Shown one piece after another: positions 23,500 through 34,459 of a DNA stretch of 64,000 bases. Position 1 is the first letter of the stretch. The number at the start of each line of letters is the position of its first letter. This DNA comes from Symbiodinium microadriaticum. Taxonomy: Eukaryota > Sar > Dinophyceae > Suessiales > Symbiodiniaceae. The notes beneath the pieces were generated by a model. It did not search any database and was not told the origin of the DNA. It saw only the letters and a list, made by a program, of their open reading frames with translations. Location: NCBI GenBank assembly GCA_001939145.1, contig LSRX01001530.1:1-64000 (forward strand), in the 5' to 3' direction. The position numbers and the translations under genes are program-made.

Positions 23500-24198
23500 G
23501 CGTGTGGGTGATTTCGCATGACAAGAAGCTTAGCATGAGGTGAGGTGTCGGGCGTATGCAACAGTTCCCTGCAAGTTGTAATCCTGGAATCCACGTCCAT
23601 TCAGTCCCGCTGCTCGGGCACGTTGTGACAAGGTTTCCATGACTGCACATCAAACATAACAAAATGTCGTTGCAGTCGAGAGTCCTGAGTCATGGCCGCA
23701 GGGCAGGGCAAACGATACTATTCAATTTTGCCGAATCTTGTGTGTGCTGGAATGGTCTGGCTGGGATGATGATGGCGGCTCGTCACGACGGTTGTGCTGT
23801 AGCTGGCTTATACTTATGCCGGGCCTGGGTCAGGCTTCTGTAGACATCTTTCAAACATCCCACTGGCAGCTTTGTTGCGGTTCTTCTCGACTCGTCAAGT
23901 AAGCAAATTCGATGTGTTCTATTCTGTCCTCCTGGGCCAGCGGCCAGAGTGCGGCTTAATGCTCTACATGTGACTAACCCGGGACCATATTCCTCGGGAA
24001 AATGGACCGACTTCGACAAATATCAACCAAGGATTCCGATCACCGAGCTCAAGGAACCAATACTACAGCTGGCTCTTCTGAGCGTGGACTCCCCGGCACC
24101 GCAGCGGACCAGGAAGGCCAGGGCCAGAAAATCAGAAGAAAAAGTGCTCCCCCTTTTCACCTCTCGAACCCGCTTTGTCACCCAATGTCACCCACAGC
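23500..24198. other. No gene recognised
   Basis: A minus-strand frame at 24,019-23,783 (includes GLVTCRALSRTLAAGPGGQ) is protein-like but has no recognisable domain. It could be a 5' exon of the microexon-bearing gene or part of the 3' flank of the downstream RPS19 gene. Confidence 0.35.
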
Positions 24199-25354
24199 TC
24201 AGTCTTCCTCCTCCTGGCAGCTCAAGTCATCGAGCAACGCAGATGATGGATCTTTGGGCTTGCCTCTTCAGCTGCTGCCTGAACAGCCACGGTGTCCAAT
24301 TCGCGCTGGCCCTCCTGAAAGTGACTGTCAAACAGCAGAGGCAAACCTAGAAGCTACTTTCCCCGCCACCGTCCTTCGTGATCATTCGGCCGCCCTGGTC
24401 GTCCTGCTCCACCAGTCCCATCTCCTGGCAAGCATGCCTTGCTCATGGCATGTATCCTTCCTATGCACAAGGCACTCGGCGTCGCAGGGTTTGGCGCAAC
24501 AACTCTAGCATCGCATCCTCCAGCTGCTGCAGAATGTACCGCGCGATCTTGCCGGAGGATTTGGTCTTAGTCAAGGGGCGATGGTCACTGATGGCAACCC
24601 TACCAGCCCCCCAGAGATGAGGGACGGACAAAGACATTGGTGCAGGTACCTCGGCGCTTCTGTCCTCCGTACACCTTCTTGAAGGCACCTTGCATTTCCG
24701 CTGATGACTCTGATCCTCTGCTTCACTGAGCTCTGCCACAGTGACCTGCTGGCCTCACTGGCCCCGATCGGTGCAGCCGAGCTGCCAACGCCCATGCCCT
24801 TGCGAATGTAGATCTTTCGCACCATGGACGCCGTTCTGACGTACAGCCAATCCGGATCCTCGAAGTGACGCGAAGGGAGATCCACATCGATTCATGCGAG
24901 TTCCTGCGCCTGCCTCCCCTCGTGCCACATGCGAGTTAGAGAGTCCTACCATCCGAGTCATGGGCCTGTAAAGGTTGGGTGCCTTGCAGGGCCTCGTAAA
25001 CCCAGTCTAATCTGCGAGCTGCAGGCCCCGTTAAGGACAGACAGAGACCGTTTGATGGCTATATCGTTCCTTCTCTTCTGAGTCAACAAGATTCTGCAAG
25101 GCATTTTCAGATACCATCAATCGCAGTCCAGGCGCGGAAGGTGGCAGCTCCTTCGCCTTGCTCGTCTTTACCACATCCGCCCACTTCGGCAGCTCGAAGC
25201 GGCCTCGAGTTGCGCATGCCATGTGCCGAGGCAGGCGGTGTCCCTGCAGTGTCCTTGCCCTGCCTTGGCGCTTGAGGTGCTGGGAGAAAGCCTTGATGAA
25301 CTGCTCAGGCTCAACGTCCTTCACGGTCACGATCTTGCGGCCCTCCTGCGGCAT
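24199..25354 (-). CDS. RPS19: Ribosomal protein S19e (eS19), copy A
   Basis: Eight exons join to 153 residues, the usual eS19 length: 25,354-25,264, 25,203-25,130, 24,858-24,786, 24,688-24,630, 24,565-24,518, 24,424-24,374, 24,314-24,264 and 24,213-24,199. Family blocks in order: [108 protein letters not shown] and an acidic tail ending EEEEED. Donors are mostly GC or GA (GT at intron 4), and acceptors are AG. Intron 2 has a one-base G ambiguity. Introns are 50-100 nt except intron 2 (about 270 nt). The protein is part of the 40S ribosomal subunit. It is the second of two head-to-tail copies, 310 bp downstream of copy B. Confidence 0.95.
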
Positions 25355-25427
25355 GATGCAGCTCGGCCCGGACAGAGCTGCACTTCCGGGCGCCTTGAAG
25401 TAGTTGTCAAACACCTCGATGGACATG
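24374..25427. repeat. Segmental duplication, copy A
   Basis: Nearly identical to 26,131-27,202. Differences are a few substitutions, one 9-bp tandem insertion (GGCTCACTG type) and one roughly 10-bp length change, mostly in introns. Similarity begins in the 5' leader and ends just past the exon 6 border. Confidence 0.95.
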
Positions 25428-25664
25428 GCTTGATCTCCACTTGCTCCAGGACGGGGGTACGAGAAACGGTGAACACCGCAGCCAAGCTGCGAGCTGCGGA
25501 CAAGCTGTTTGCATCTGGCTTCACAAACAAGCTCAAACATGACTACTATAGTATCGCAAATATAAGTCAGCTCGGAAGTCTGGAGTCTGAGCTGTGCCCA
25601 TGCCTTTTTTACCGACATCTCGCACGCTTTCACCGTCACAAGCTGTGGGCTGCTTACCCACAGC
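25355..25664 (-). promoter_or_regulatory. RPS19 intergenic spacer and 5' leader
   Basis: About 310 bp separate the stop codon of copy B from the ATG of copy A. The 73 bp next to the ATG are shared with copy B and contain several AG sites (for example GTGCAG about 30 bases before the ATG) that could accept a trans-spliced leader. No TATA-like box is obvious. Confidence 0.4.
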
Positions 25665-25893
25665 TCAGTCCTCCTCCTCCTGCGAAACAGGACGTGTGCC
25701 AAGTGGCAATGCGTAGGTGGCATGGTTCCTCAAGCTCTAACAAGTCTAGATAAATACTTGATGAATGCGAACATTAACTTAGTTGCTGAGCTCATAACCC
25801 GTGCTGTAGGGGATAGTTCAAGATTATGCGAAAAGTGTGTAGTGTGCCCACTTGGCTACAAAGTTTAAAGTCGAGAGAGAGAGAGAGAGAGAG

Positions 25894-25931
<38 letters not shown>

Positions 25932-27129
25932 CATCGGAGCATTCGCTTCGTTGCGCTCCCCAGGAGATTGGCCGAAAACGTGACAAAGCATCCCACCTCC
26001 TCCGCAGCTGCCTGCACTGCAACTGTGTCAAGCTCTCGCTGACCTTCCTTCAAAGCAAAGACACCATCGTCACACCATGCCGTAGATTCTACCAGCAAAA
26101 TCACGATGTGTAGTTTGCAGGGTCGCCGTCCTTCGTGATCATTCGGCCGCCCTGGTCGTCGTGCTCCACCAGTCCCATCTCCTGGCAAGCATGCCTGGCT
26201 CATGACATGTATCCTTCCTATGCACAGGGCACTCGGCGTCGCAGGGTTTGGCGCAACAACGCGAGCATCGCATCCTCCAGCTGCTGCAGAATGTACCGCG
26301 CGATCTTGCCGGAGGATTTGGTCTTAGTCAAGGGGCGATGGTCCCTAATGGCAACCCTGCCAGCACCCCAGAGATGAGGGACGGGCAAAGACATTGGTGC
26401 AGGTACCTCGGCGCTTCTGTCCTCCGTACACCTTCTTGAAGGCACCTTGCATTTCCGCTGATGACTCTGATCCTCTGCTTCACTGAGCTCTGCCACAGTG
26501 ACCTGCTGGCCTCACTGGCTCACTGGCCCCGATCGGTGCAGCCGAGCTGCCAACACCCATGCCCTTGCGAATGTAGATCTTTCGCACCATGGACGCCGTT
26601 CTGACGTACAGCCAATCCGGATCCTCGAAGTGACGCGAAGGGAGATCCACATCGATTCATGCGAGTGCTTCTCTTCTCCTGCTCCTGCCTCCCCTCGCGC
26701 CACATGCGAGTTAGAGAGTTCTACCATCCGAGTCATGGGCCTGTAAAGGTTGGGTGCCTTGCAGGGCCTCGTAAACCCAGTCTAATCTGCGAGCTGCAGG
26801 CCCCGTTAAGGACAGACAGAGACCGTTTGATGGCTATATCGTTCCTTCTCTTCTGAGTCAACAAGATTCTGCAAGGCATTTTCAGATACCATCAATCGCA
26901 GTCCAGGCGCGGAAGGTGGCAGCTCCTTCGCCTTGCTCGTCTTTACCACATCCGCCCACTTCGGCAGCTCGAAGCGGCCTCGAGTTGCGCATGCCATGTG
27001 CCGAGGCAGGCGGTGTCCCTGCAGTGTCCTTGCCCTGCCTTGGCGCTTGAGGTGCTGGGAGAAAGCCTTGATGAACTGCTCAGGCTCAACGTCCTTCACG
27101 GTCACGATCTTGCGGCCCTCCTGCGGCAT
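25665..27129 (-). CDS. RPS19: Ribosomal protein S19e (eS19), copy B
   Basis: Same eight-exon plan as copy A: 27,129-27,039, 26,978-26,905, 26,623-26,551, 26,445-26,387, 26,322-26,275, 26,181-26,131, 26,047-25,997 and 25,679-25,665. It also gives 153 residues. Exons 1-6 match copy A almost base for base, with one visible replacement (GAGCAGGAC versus GAGCACGAC, Gln to His). Exon 7 encodes the same 17 residues with 13 synonymous changes. Intron 7 starts with GT here and with GC in copy A. It is 317 nt long and carries a GA microsatellite. The last exon is only 15 nt (EEED and stop). The protein is a 40S subunit component. Tandem copies are common for highly expressed dinoflagellate genes. Confidence 0.95.
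25874..25927. repeat. (GA)n microsatellite in RPS19-B intron 7
   Basis: Two GA runs separated by CACA. The tract is absent from the corresponding intron of copy A, which is only 50 nt. Confidence 0.95.
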
Positions 27130-27202
27130 GATGCAGCTCGGCCCGGACAGAGCTGCACTTCCGGGCGCCTTGAAGTAGTTGTCAAACACCTCGATGGACA
27201 TG
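26131..27202. repeat. Segmental duplication, copy B
   Basis: Partner of 24,374-25,427 in direct orientation. It ends upstream at ATGTCCATCGAGG (27,202), beyond which the two leaders are unrelated. Confidence 0.95.
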
Positions 27203-27779
27203 TTTCGGGAGCAGTGGCGAATCGAGATATCCGAGAAGTGGTGTCTACCGCAGCCAAGCTTGAACCCAATTGCAGCACACATGTGCTAATCTTCAAGGCG
27301 TATGTCATGACGTTGGTAATGCAAGCGCGGTGCCTACTATGCTGCCTTCACCCTACCACTTCGTTTTTTCCAACAGCTTTGGAGCATGCCCGACGTCGCT
27401 TGGAGGTTTCCCCTCTGAACTGCTGTGATCACACACGGCACTAACATTGATACACATCTCGATAGTCACTGGCCCTCCATAGGCTCCATAGCCAGCATGG
27501 GTTGCTCAGCTTCCGCGAACTGATCCGTGAAGTCGATGTCCTCTTCAACCTGCGTCTCCTCCTCCGCCTTCGACGGTCTATGGGGCTTCAACGGTTACGG
27601 CTACCTGACATAACTGGATTTGACTTGGCTTGAGCTGGATTCGGATTTTTGCTGAGACAAGCACAGCATCAACAATCATCACCGACCTCAGTTCATGCGA
27701 TTCCCTTCCTTTTCGATGAAACCCCGGAAGCACATGATGTGGCTTTGGAAAAAAAAGTTCTGCTAATAGTCAGCTACAG
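27203..27779. other. No gene recognised
   Basis: Spacer upstream of RPS19-B. Short frames only and no recognisable family or repeat. It should contain the promoter of the RPS19 pair, but I see no conventional element. Confidence 0.45.
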
Positions 27780-28664
27780 CTACAGGTTCTTGCTGTGCCC
27801 TCTTGCCTGTTCTCCTGTGCTTGGGGGCCCTGCCTTCGGTTCAGCTCCCTCGGATCCACCGGCGTACCTTTCCCCCGTGCAGCACTGGCACCGCGTCTGA
27901 GTTAAGCTTTTCGAGCAACGCTTGGGCCTTCTAACTCGGCCATTCGCGTCATCAGCTTGGATTTCGTCCTGGGCAGCTTTCTGCTTTCTGAAGTGCTCTT
28001 GTCGGTCATTTGTTGAGCCTCCGCTGCATGTCGCGGTTTTTCTCCATGTAGGCATCTCTCACCTCCGGTGGAGCATCCTGCACGCTGGCAAAAGCTGGCG
28101 GAAACCCAAAAGCCTCGAAGGCAGATGCTACAGTAGCAGCTTCACACCGCCCTTCCTGAGGAATCCCCTTCCGGACTTTGGTGAAAGGGAGCTTGTAGTT
28201 CCTACGGCAGCAGCGAACTCGAGCTGAAGAACACACGGGAACTGTGCAACGGTAAAGTCTGAAACAGACTGAAAAAGCAGAAGCTGAGGCTTTCGACTAC
28301 GAATGAACAGGGCTTTTCGAAACACGCAAATCCAGCCAGAGGGGAGAAGGGATGGGACACTGCTGACGGCCTTGGTCTCCACGCGAGCTGCAGACCCTGC
28401 ATCAGCAGTCGTAGCAGTTGCACGGAATCTGACAAAGCTGCACACGAAACCATTATGAGCGTACGAGGATCTCGCTCAAATCCATCTGCAATGCAACGAA
28501 AACCTGCAGATCTCATCTACTCTTGTTTTCAACGCCTCCGAAATGTCGGCCGAACATCCAACAGAGCACCAGCTGCGCTGCATGGATACATCGTTCAGAA
28601 CTTCACCCAGCGTCTCGTCTTGCCGTGCCCTGGCTTTCAACCCGGACCCGTCGCCCCATCGCAT
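27780..28664 (-). CDS. Unrecognised multi-exon protein
   Basis: Minus-strand segments with protein-like composition in order. Segment 28,664-28,476 contains RARQDETLGEVLNDVSMQ and ISEALKTRVDEICRF. Segment about 28,210-28,006 contains ASAFEAFGFPPAFASVQDAP and EVRDAYMEKNRDMQRRL. Segment 28,040-27,900 contains DRQEHFRKQKAAQDEIQADD. The C-terminal part is charged and helical. I recognise no domain and cannot fix splice borders. It starts about 80 bp after the nucleoredoxin stop, so part of it could also be that gene's 3' UTR. Confidence 0.4.
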
Positions 28665-28742
28665 CCTGCCCGAGCTGCCATACCTCGGCCCCTTGTTGCC
28701 TCCTTCTGCAGCTTGGAGTCTCCTGGGAGCCTCGAGTCGGAA

Positions 28743-29543
28743 TCACTTGGAGTAGACTTGGTGCTTAGCAAGGCGGCCCTCAGCGAAGTCGGCCATGAAC
28801 GCTGCGACCGAGTCTGCAGACAGTGCCTGCGGACCTTCAGGCCCGATGTAGAAGCTGCCATTATCCGGAAGGTCTATCAGCAAGAGGCGAGGAACCTGGC
28901 TGGGCTTCAAGCCGCAGACTTGATACAGTTGTTTAGTCAGGACACCCCCACAGCCAACAAAGAGACCATATTCTCCACCGGCTGCCTTGGCTGCTTGTTG
29001 GAGCGCCTCAGCCGCCTGGGCTGCCTCCCCCTCTTCACATAAGCAGATGAAGGAGGGCGAGTCGTTGAGGCGCTTGGGGTCTGAGACGGCCATGTCCTGG
29101 CCACTTGGCTCGGGCCAAGGGTAGTGCTCCCCAGAGGGGTCGTCGACCAGCGCCTCCCTCGCGCCCGTGGTGATGGTCTTGCCCTCTGCGTCCACCAGAG
29201 CGAGCGTGGGGATGCTGCGCACGGCGAAGTGTCTTCCAAGCTCCTGGTTGATGGAGCTCTCCTCGTAGGGTAAGGCCAACCAAGGCATGGAGGCGTAGTA
29301 GTTTGCAAAGGACTCTTCATCTCTGTCCCATGAGACGAGGATGCAGCGCAGCCCCTTTGAATGCAGATGCTCTTTGTAGCTGTCGATGAGAAGTGGCGTG
29401 AACCCTCTACAGGGTGGGCACCAACTTGCGGAAAAATAGAACCCCACTGCAGAAGCTCCTCGAAGGGCATCTGCTGTCAGAACCCGAGAGCCATCTGACT
29501 TGGAGAGTAGATGCTTGCCCAACAGGCGAAGAAGCTCGGGCAT
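28743..29543 (-). CDS. Nucleoredoxin/tryparedoxin-like protein
   Basis: An intronless 266-residue frame from ATG 29,543. Residues 33-46 read VGFYFSASWCPPCR, the thioredoxin-fold redox motif WCPPC (Cys42, Cys45) in the form typical of nucleoredoxin and tryparedoxin. Then comes FTPLLIDSYKEH, LVSWDRDEESFANYYASMPW, and a cis-proline loop VRSIPTLALVDAEGK, all standard for the family. The second half (about residues 160-260) looks like a second thioredoxin-like domain without CxxC, with VPRLLLIDLPDNGSFYI as its likely cis-proline strand. Likely a cytosolic disulfide reductase or chaperone-like redox protein. The in-frame polyalanine upstream comes from a (CTG)n tract and is probably not coding. A GCAG acceptor lies 10 bases before the ATG. 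Confidence 0.9.
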   Translation of the reverse strand: MPELLRLLGKHLLSKSDGSRVLTADALRGASAVGFYFSASWCPPCRGFTPLLIDSYKEHLHSKGLRCILVSWDRDEESFANYYASMPWLALPYEESSINQELGRHFAVRSIPTLALVDAEGKTITTGAREALVDDPSGEHYPWPEPSGQDMAVSDPKRLNDSPSFICLCEEGEAAQAAEALQQAAKAAGGEYGLFVGCGGVLTKQLYQVCGLKPSQVPRLLLIDLPDNGSFYIGPEGPQALSADSVAAFMADFAEGRLAKHQVYSK

Positions 29544-29705
29544 TGCTAGGCACCTGCTAGTTTTGTCTGTACAAGAATGAACCAAGACGGCTTGTAAGCA
29601 GAGAACAAGAAATTGCGGTACGCCCCTTCCGACGTTGCTCACAAACCAGCAACACTGTCTGTGGAGGTGGGGGGGGTATATTAGTGGTACTGGCGGTGGT
29701 GACGC

Positions 29706-29706
<1 letters not shown>

Positions 29707-29758
<52 letters not shown>
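29707..29758. repeat. (CTG)n microsatellite upstream of nucleoredoxin
   Basis: About 17 CTG units, 165 bp upstream of the ATG. Confidence 0.95.
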
Positions 29759-29764
<6 letters not shown>

Positions 29765-30049
29765 TTGGTGCAATCAATCTACTGCGGGCGCAGGTGCGGG
29801 CGCCAGAAACGACGTGCTGGCATGATCTGGCATGCGCTGGTGCTGGAGCTTAGGCCGTTTCTCAAGTCTGAGTCATGCGGTGCATGCCTGAAAATTGAGC
29901 CAGTCCGGAACTTTGTGGCCCTGAGAGAGGACCATGCGCCGCATAGCCTGGCTCTGCCAATCTCAGATGACTGCAAGTTGCAGTTGAACAGTCCTAAAGC
30001 ATACTGAAGCCTGCAAAGGCATCGGAGTCGTATCCAGCAACAGCATGAG

Positions 30050-33000
30050 AGGAATCATGTCATAATGTTGCATCCAATCGTCTGTTCTCCATGGGGCACT
30101 GGCCGCTCGGGACTCCGGCACAACGCGTGCCAGAAGCGCCCCGAAGATCTTCTCGCGTCCGGTGACGAAGGTTACGGCAGTGCCCTCGCGACCTATCCTC
30201 CCAGTTCCTGAAACTCAAGATGATGCGACAGTCAACTTGCTCGCAAAAGCATCGGCAAAACTTTCAGCTCTGCTAGATTAGTTGAGGCGCTTCCGATGCG
30301 ATGCACGAACTCATCCAGGACCTAAGGGAGATGAAGAGCTGGAAACGTTAGGCAGCAGGCCCGTGAGGGGCCGTGCCAGCGGTAGCTCGTAGTTGATGAC
30401 ATGGGTCACGCTCTCCACGTCCAAGCCACGCGCCTCGCGAAGCATGAGTGCGCTAGAGTGAAGGGCCCTCTGAAAGATCACCTCGAGGCTCGGGCCGCAA
30501 TGTCCGTGGCGACCAGAATATCAGCGCTTCCTTCTTTCAGTGCCTCCATCTTCGCAGCTCGGGCAAACATGCCAACGGGTCTCCGTCGAGCACCTTGATG
30601 GACTTGCTGCGGAAAGACTGCGTCATGCCGCCATGGCAGGTCACCACCTCAAGGTTCGGAGCACGTCCGAGAAGCTTTGGAGTCTTCTTTGCAGCTGAGC
30701 TGTGGGCCCCCTCAAACTGCTCCTTCAGGTAGCGGTATACCTCCATCACCTGACAGCAAGCTATAGCACGCTTCTTCTGGAAGCACAAGAATGACTGGCT
30801 GCTTTCTATCGAACGAAAATGACGAAATACTTTGGTGTCCAGGTTTGTAAATCAGACCCAAGGTCGCAGCAGTGTCGCGTCTCCTGCAAAAGACGATGAT
30901 CGTGGCCTCGCAGCTGGGGATGTCTTCTCGAGTCGAAGATTCAACTCTTCCTGCATGACGCGGGCCTCCTCGAACTCGCGAGCTTCGAGGACCCCTCTCA
31001 ACCTGCCGCATGATATGCGGCTTCGAACATCACTGACACAAGTTGCTCTTGGAAACTTGGGACAAGTTGAGCAAGATGGGAGGCTTCAGTTGTATTTCAC
31101 CGAGCTTCCAGCGTATCCAGCTTGCATCGCACACTGGAGTCTGTCCGCAAGCTTGTGTGGTGAAGTCGTCCCTGCGGCATAAGCTCACAGAATCGAGCGC
31201 TGTTGCTTATGTGCAAGATCGTCTCGATAAGCTTGCACCGAAAGCCTTCAAAAGCATCTTGCGCTGGACGAGATCACCGTCATCAAACTGCACTCGCCAT
31301 TTACCTTACGCACAGCAGAGGAAACCACACGGACATCGTCTTCGCATGATAGGAAAGAGTCTGAGAGCTGCACGGCCAACCTGGAACTCTGCGATACCGC
31401 GCCTTGGCAACTGTCAAGACAGTTAGAGGCTAGAGAAAAGGGAACGGCCTGCCGCCCTTTGTGATCACCGGATCTCCTGGTTGAAACCTGAAAACTCAAG
31501 CAAGTAAGTCCACAACTGAAGGCACGGAAGACGACGGTCACTGCATGTTGAGCTCACGACTCGCGAAGAGCACGATGCGGAGGACGGGCGTCGACGAAGA
31601 CATGAGAGATCGTCGTCGGCTGCAGTGAGGTCAGCGGCTTCCGAAAGTTTAAGTGTCGGATGCTTCACGTGCTTGTATGCCTGTTTCGTGGAAAGCATGG
31701 CTGAGCTTCGAACCACTGGATTAGTTTGGCCACCGGTGCAGTCGACCCAAGCCTTCCATATCAATTGCAAAAGCACCTTCCCGTCACAACAAGAAGCGCG
31801 GGCCGTCCCACACGTTCCTGGGATCCGAGCACACTGTGTTCCCAGAAAGGCTTCTGCCAGCTCTCGCACCGAGAGGGGGATGGTTGCGGACCAGAACTTA
31901 GCATGCAAGAAACCCCGGTTTGGGCAATGTAGAAAGATGTGACCCAGACTTTGCCGTGGTTGCGAGGACGGTGCGCGGCAGCAGCAGCAGCAGCAGCAGC
32001 AACACCAACAGTAGCCGCAGAGGCAGCAACAGAAAGAGTTTGTGCCAGGCACTCGCGTCTGGCAGCTTGACAGTACACAGGACAACAACAGAGTCGTTGT
32101 TCTAAGGCTATCGTCTGCCTGCACACCCCTAGCATCGGCAAGTGTCAAATCTGTTAGGTGCCTTCCTGCGGGTTGAAGCTCAGTCTGTTGCAGTCGTCTG
32201 TCGACCACCAAGTTTGCCAGGCCTCCAAGTGCCGCGCTGGGATGGATCGTCACGTTTCGGCCCCTGCTGGGTTCCTTGCATGGCACCCTGAGTGACGATC
32301 TCCTCAAGCTGACTCCCAAATCCTGACGCTTTCCGGAGCAAGCATCAAAAAGTTCCAACAGCTTCCCACAGAGTCAACCCCAGTATCGAGCCTAATTCCA
32401 TCATCCTGTCCACCTCGTCGAAAACTAGAAACCGGACCTGCAGATTGCAACGACCCGCTCGTGAGGAATCGGAAAGACCTCCCATTTGAGCCTCGTCAAG
32501 GCGAATCATGCCCTTGTGCAGAGCATCAATCAGACGCCCCGGCGTTGCTACCTTTCTGCGCGCGGGCTCTCGTAACTTTGACTTTGTCTCTGCATCGGAC
32601 TTTCGGATCAGAGGCGTCGAACTGGGCCTGCGACCAATATGTCTGCTCCGTGCGCCAAGTCACCTGAAAAGCCCCTAAACCCGGCTCAGAGCCTTGCCTT
32701 TACCGTCATTAAAACCAAACCGCATAATAGGCTCCTTTGAAGGACCCTGTATCTGCCTCCAGAAGCTGAACACGAAGCTGAAGCAGTTGATGAATAGTTT
32801 AAGCATGCGCGGCTACCGACAGAGATGCAACTTCTTGCTGTGCCTCGTCGCCTCTGTCTGTCATGACAAGCTGCCACTCAAAGCGACGGCTGATCGCGAC
32901 ACCGACTGCCACCACCAACGCCACCACTGGCAGCGGCAGCAGCAGGCAAATTAGCATTAGCATCAGCATCATCAGCAAAACATCCTCGTCCTAGTCAACG

Positions 33001-34420
33001 CGGCATAACGAGAATGGTCATCGCCCTGAGTCCTTAGCAGTGCCGAGAGCATGTTGCAGGGTATGACCACAGAGAGCCATGGAACGGGCACCAACTCACG
33101 GAGCACTTCATACTCGGCCGGTCTCTCCCCTCACTATCCCTCAGTGGCCCCCAGGCTGCCCGGAGCAACAGCCGTAGGCCACAAGCACCGGCACAAGTAA
33201 TCGCGAGCAAGCAGCCCGTTGCTCCGACATTCAGCAATCCAAGCCGTATGCAAAGCGAGTCGCAAGCCACGAAGTGCAAGCAGGCAAGCTTTCTCTGCAT
33301 GTATAAAGTGGCATGAAGGGCGAGGCGCCAGTTCCAACAGCACATGTACGACACCACAGTGAACTCATGATCAGTGGCCTCAGCGATCAAGTGCATCGGC
33401 AATCTCATCGCCGATGCTAATGGCTCCAGCCGCAGGGGCAAGTTTTCACATGTTTTCCTCATTCAGCCATCATAATCACGACAGAACCTGGCATGACATG
33501 GTGCTATGTGCAACTAAGAAATCCAGCACGCTTTACAACGGCACGCCATGCAATGTGTAGTTACATCCAACATATACTGGTATCTGCCTCTCCGTCAATA
33601 TCTACCTGTGTTTGTCCTGCATGCCTGCATGATCCTGCATGCTTACCTACCTACCACCCTGCCTGCCTGCCTGCCTGCCTCCCTGCCTACTTACTTTAAC
33701 TTACGTACCTATTTACCAAGCCTATCTGCCTGCCTAGCTACCTACCTCACTACCTACCTACGTATGCAAGTGCGTACATACATCGGTAAATATCCATCTA
33801 TGAATGCATGCATGCCTATTTACGGAGACAAACACGTGACTGTAAGTGAGATACATATGTTACAAATACATATATGTATATACACATACCCACACCCAGC
33901 AATCCAGCTCGCCAGCCTACACAGTTTCCAAGATGCACACAGGCTTCAGCGATCAAGTGTTTTGTAAAAGTCATTGCCCAGCTACAGCTCTGCCGCAAGG
34001 GGCACCTTCCACATGCTCTCCTCATTCAGCCCGAACAAGCCTGCGCAATTCACACACAAGCAACGGTAATATATCGCCAGAACCTCCGCCGAATCGCACA
34101 AGCACAAGCATGCAACAGCATCAACAGGTGCCCGCCACCGGCCACAATCCGAGTGCACGCAGTGAAGCGGCCCAGTTCGAAGTTGGTGAGCACGGAGGCC
34201 GACAGTGACCCTAAACCATACGTTTCATTGCATAGTCTCGGGATGTCTCGGGATCTTGCGGAACTGCGAGCGCAGGTTGCTGTCGCCGTAGATGGCTGCC
34301 TGGGTGCCGAGAATGGAATCTCCACACGGCAATATCGCTGAGAATCTGTTCAGATGCACACACGCACACACGCACGCACGCGCGCACACACACACACACA
34401 CACGCGCACACACACACACG

Positions 34421-34459
<39 letters not shown>

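Noticed and set aside
24630..24690. An alternative RPS19 exon 5 starting at GGTTGCCATC
   Set aside because: It leaves the frame off by one. The A/B differences cluster there as expected for intron, and the CTAAG acceptor gives the exact family length.
28743..29777. A 344-residue nucleoredoxin starting with polyalanine
   Set aside because: The extra N-terminus is a (CTG)n tract plus non-conserved sequence. The downstream ATG at 29,543 gives a normal family start.
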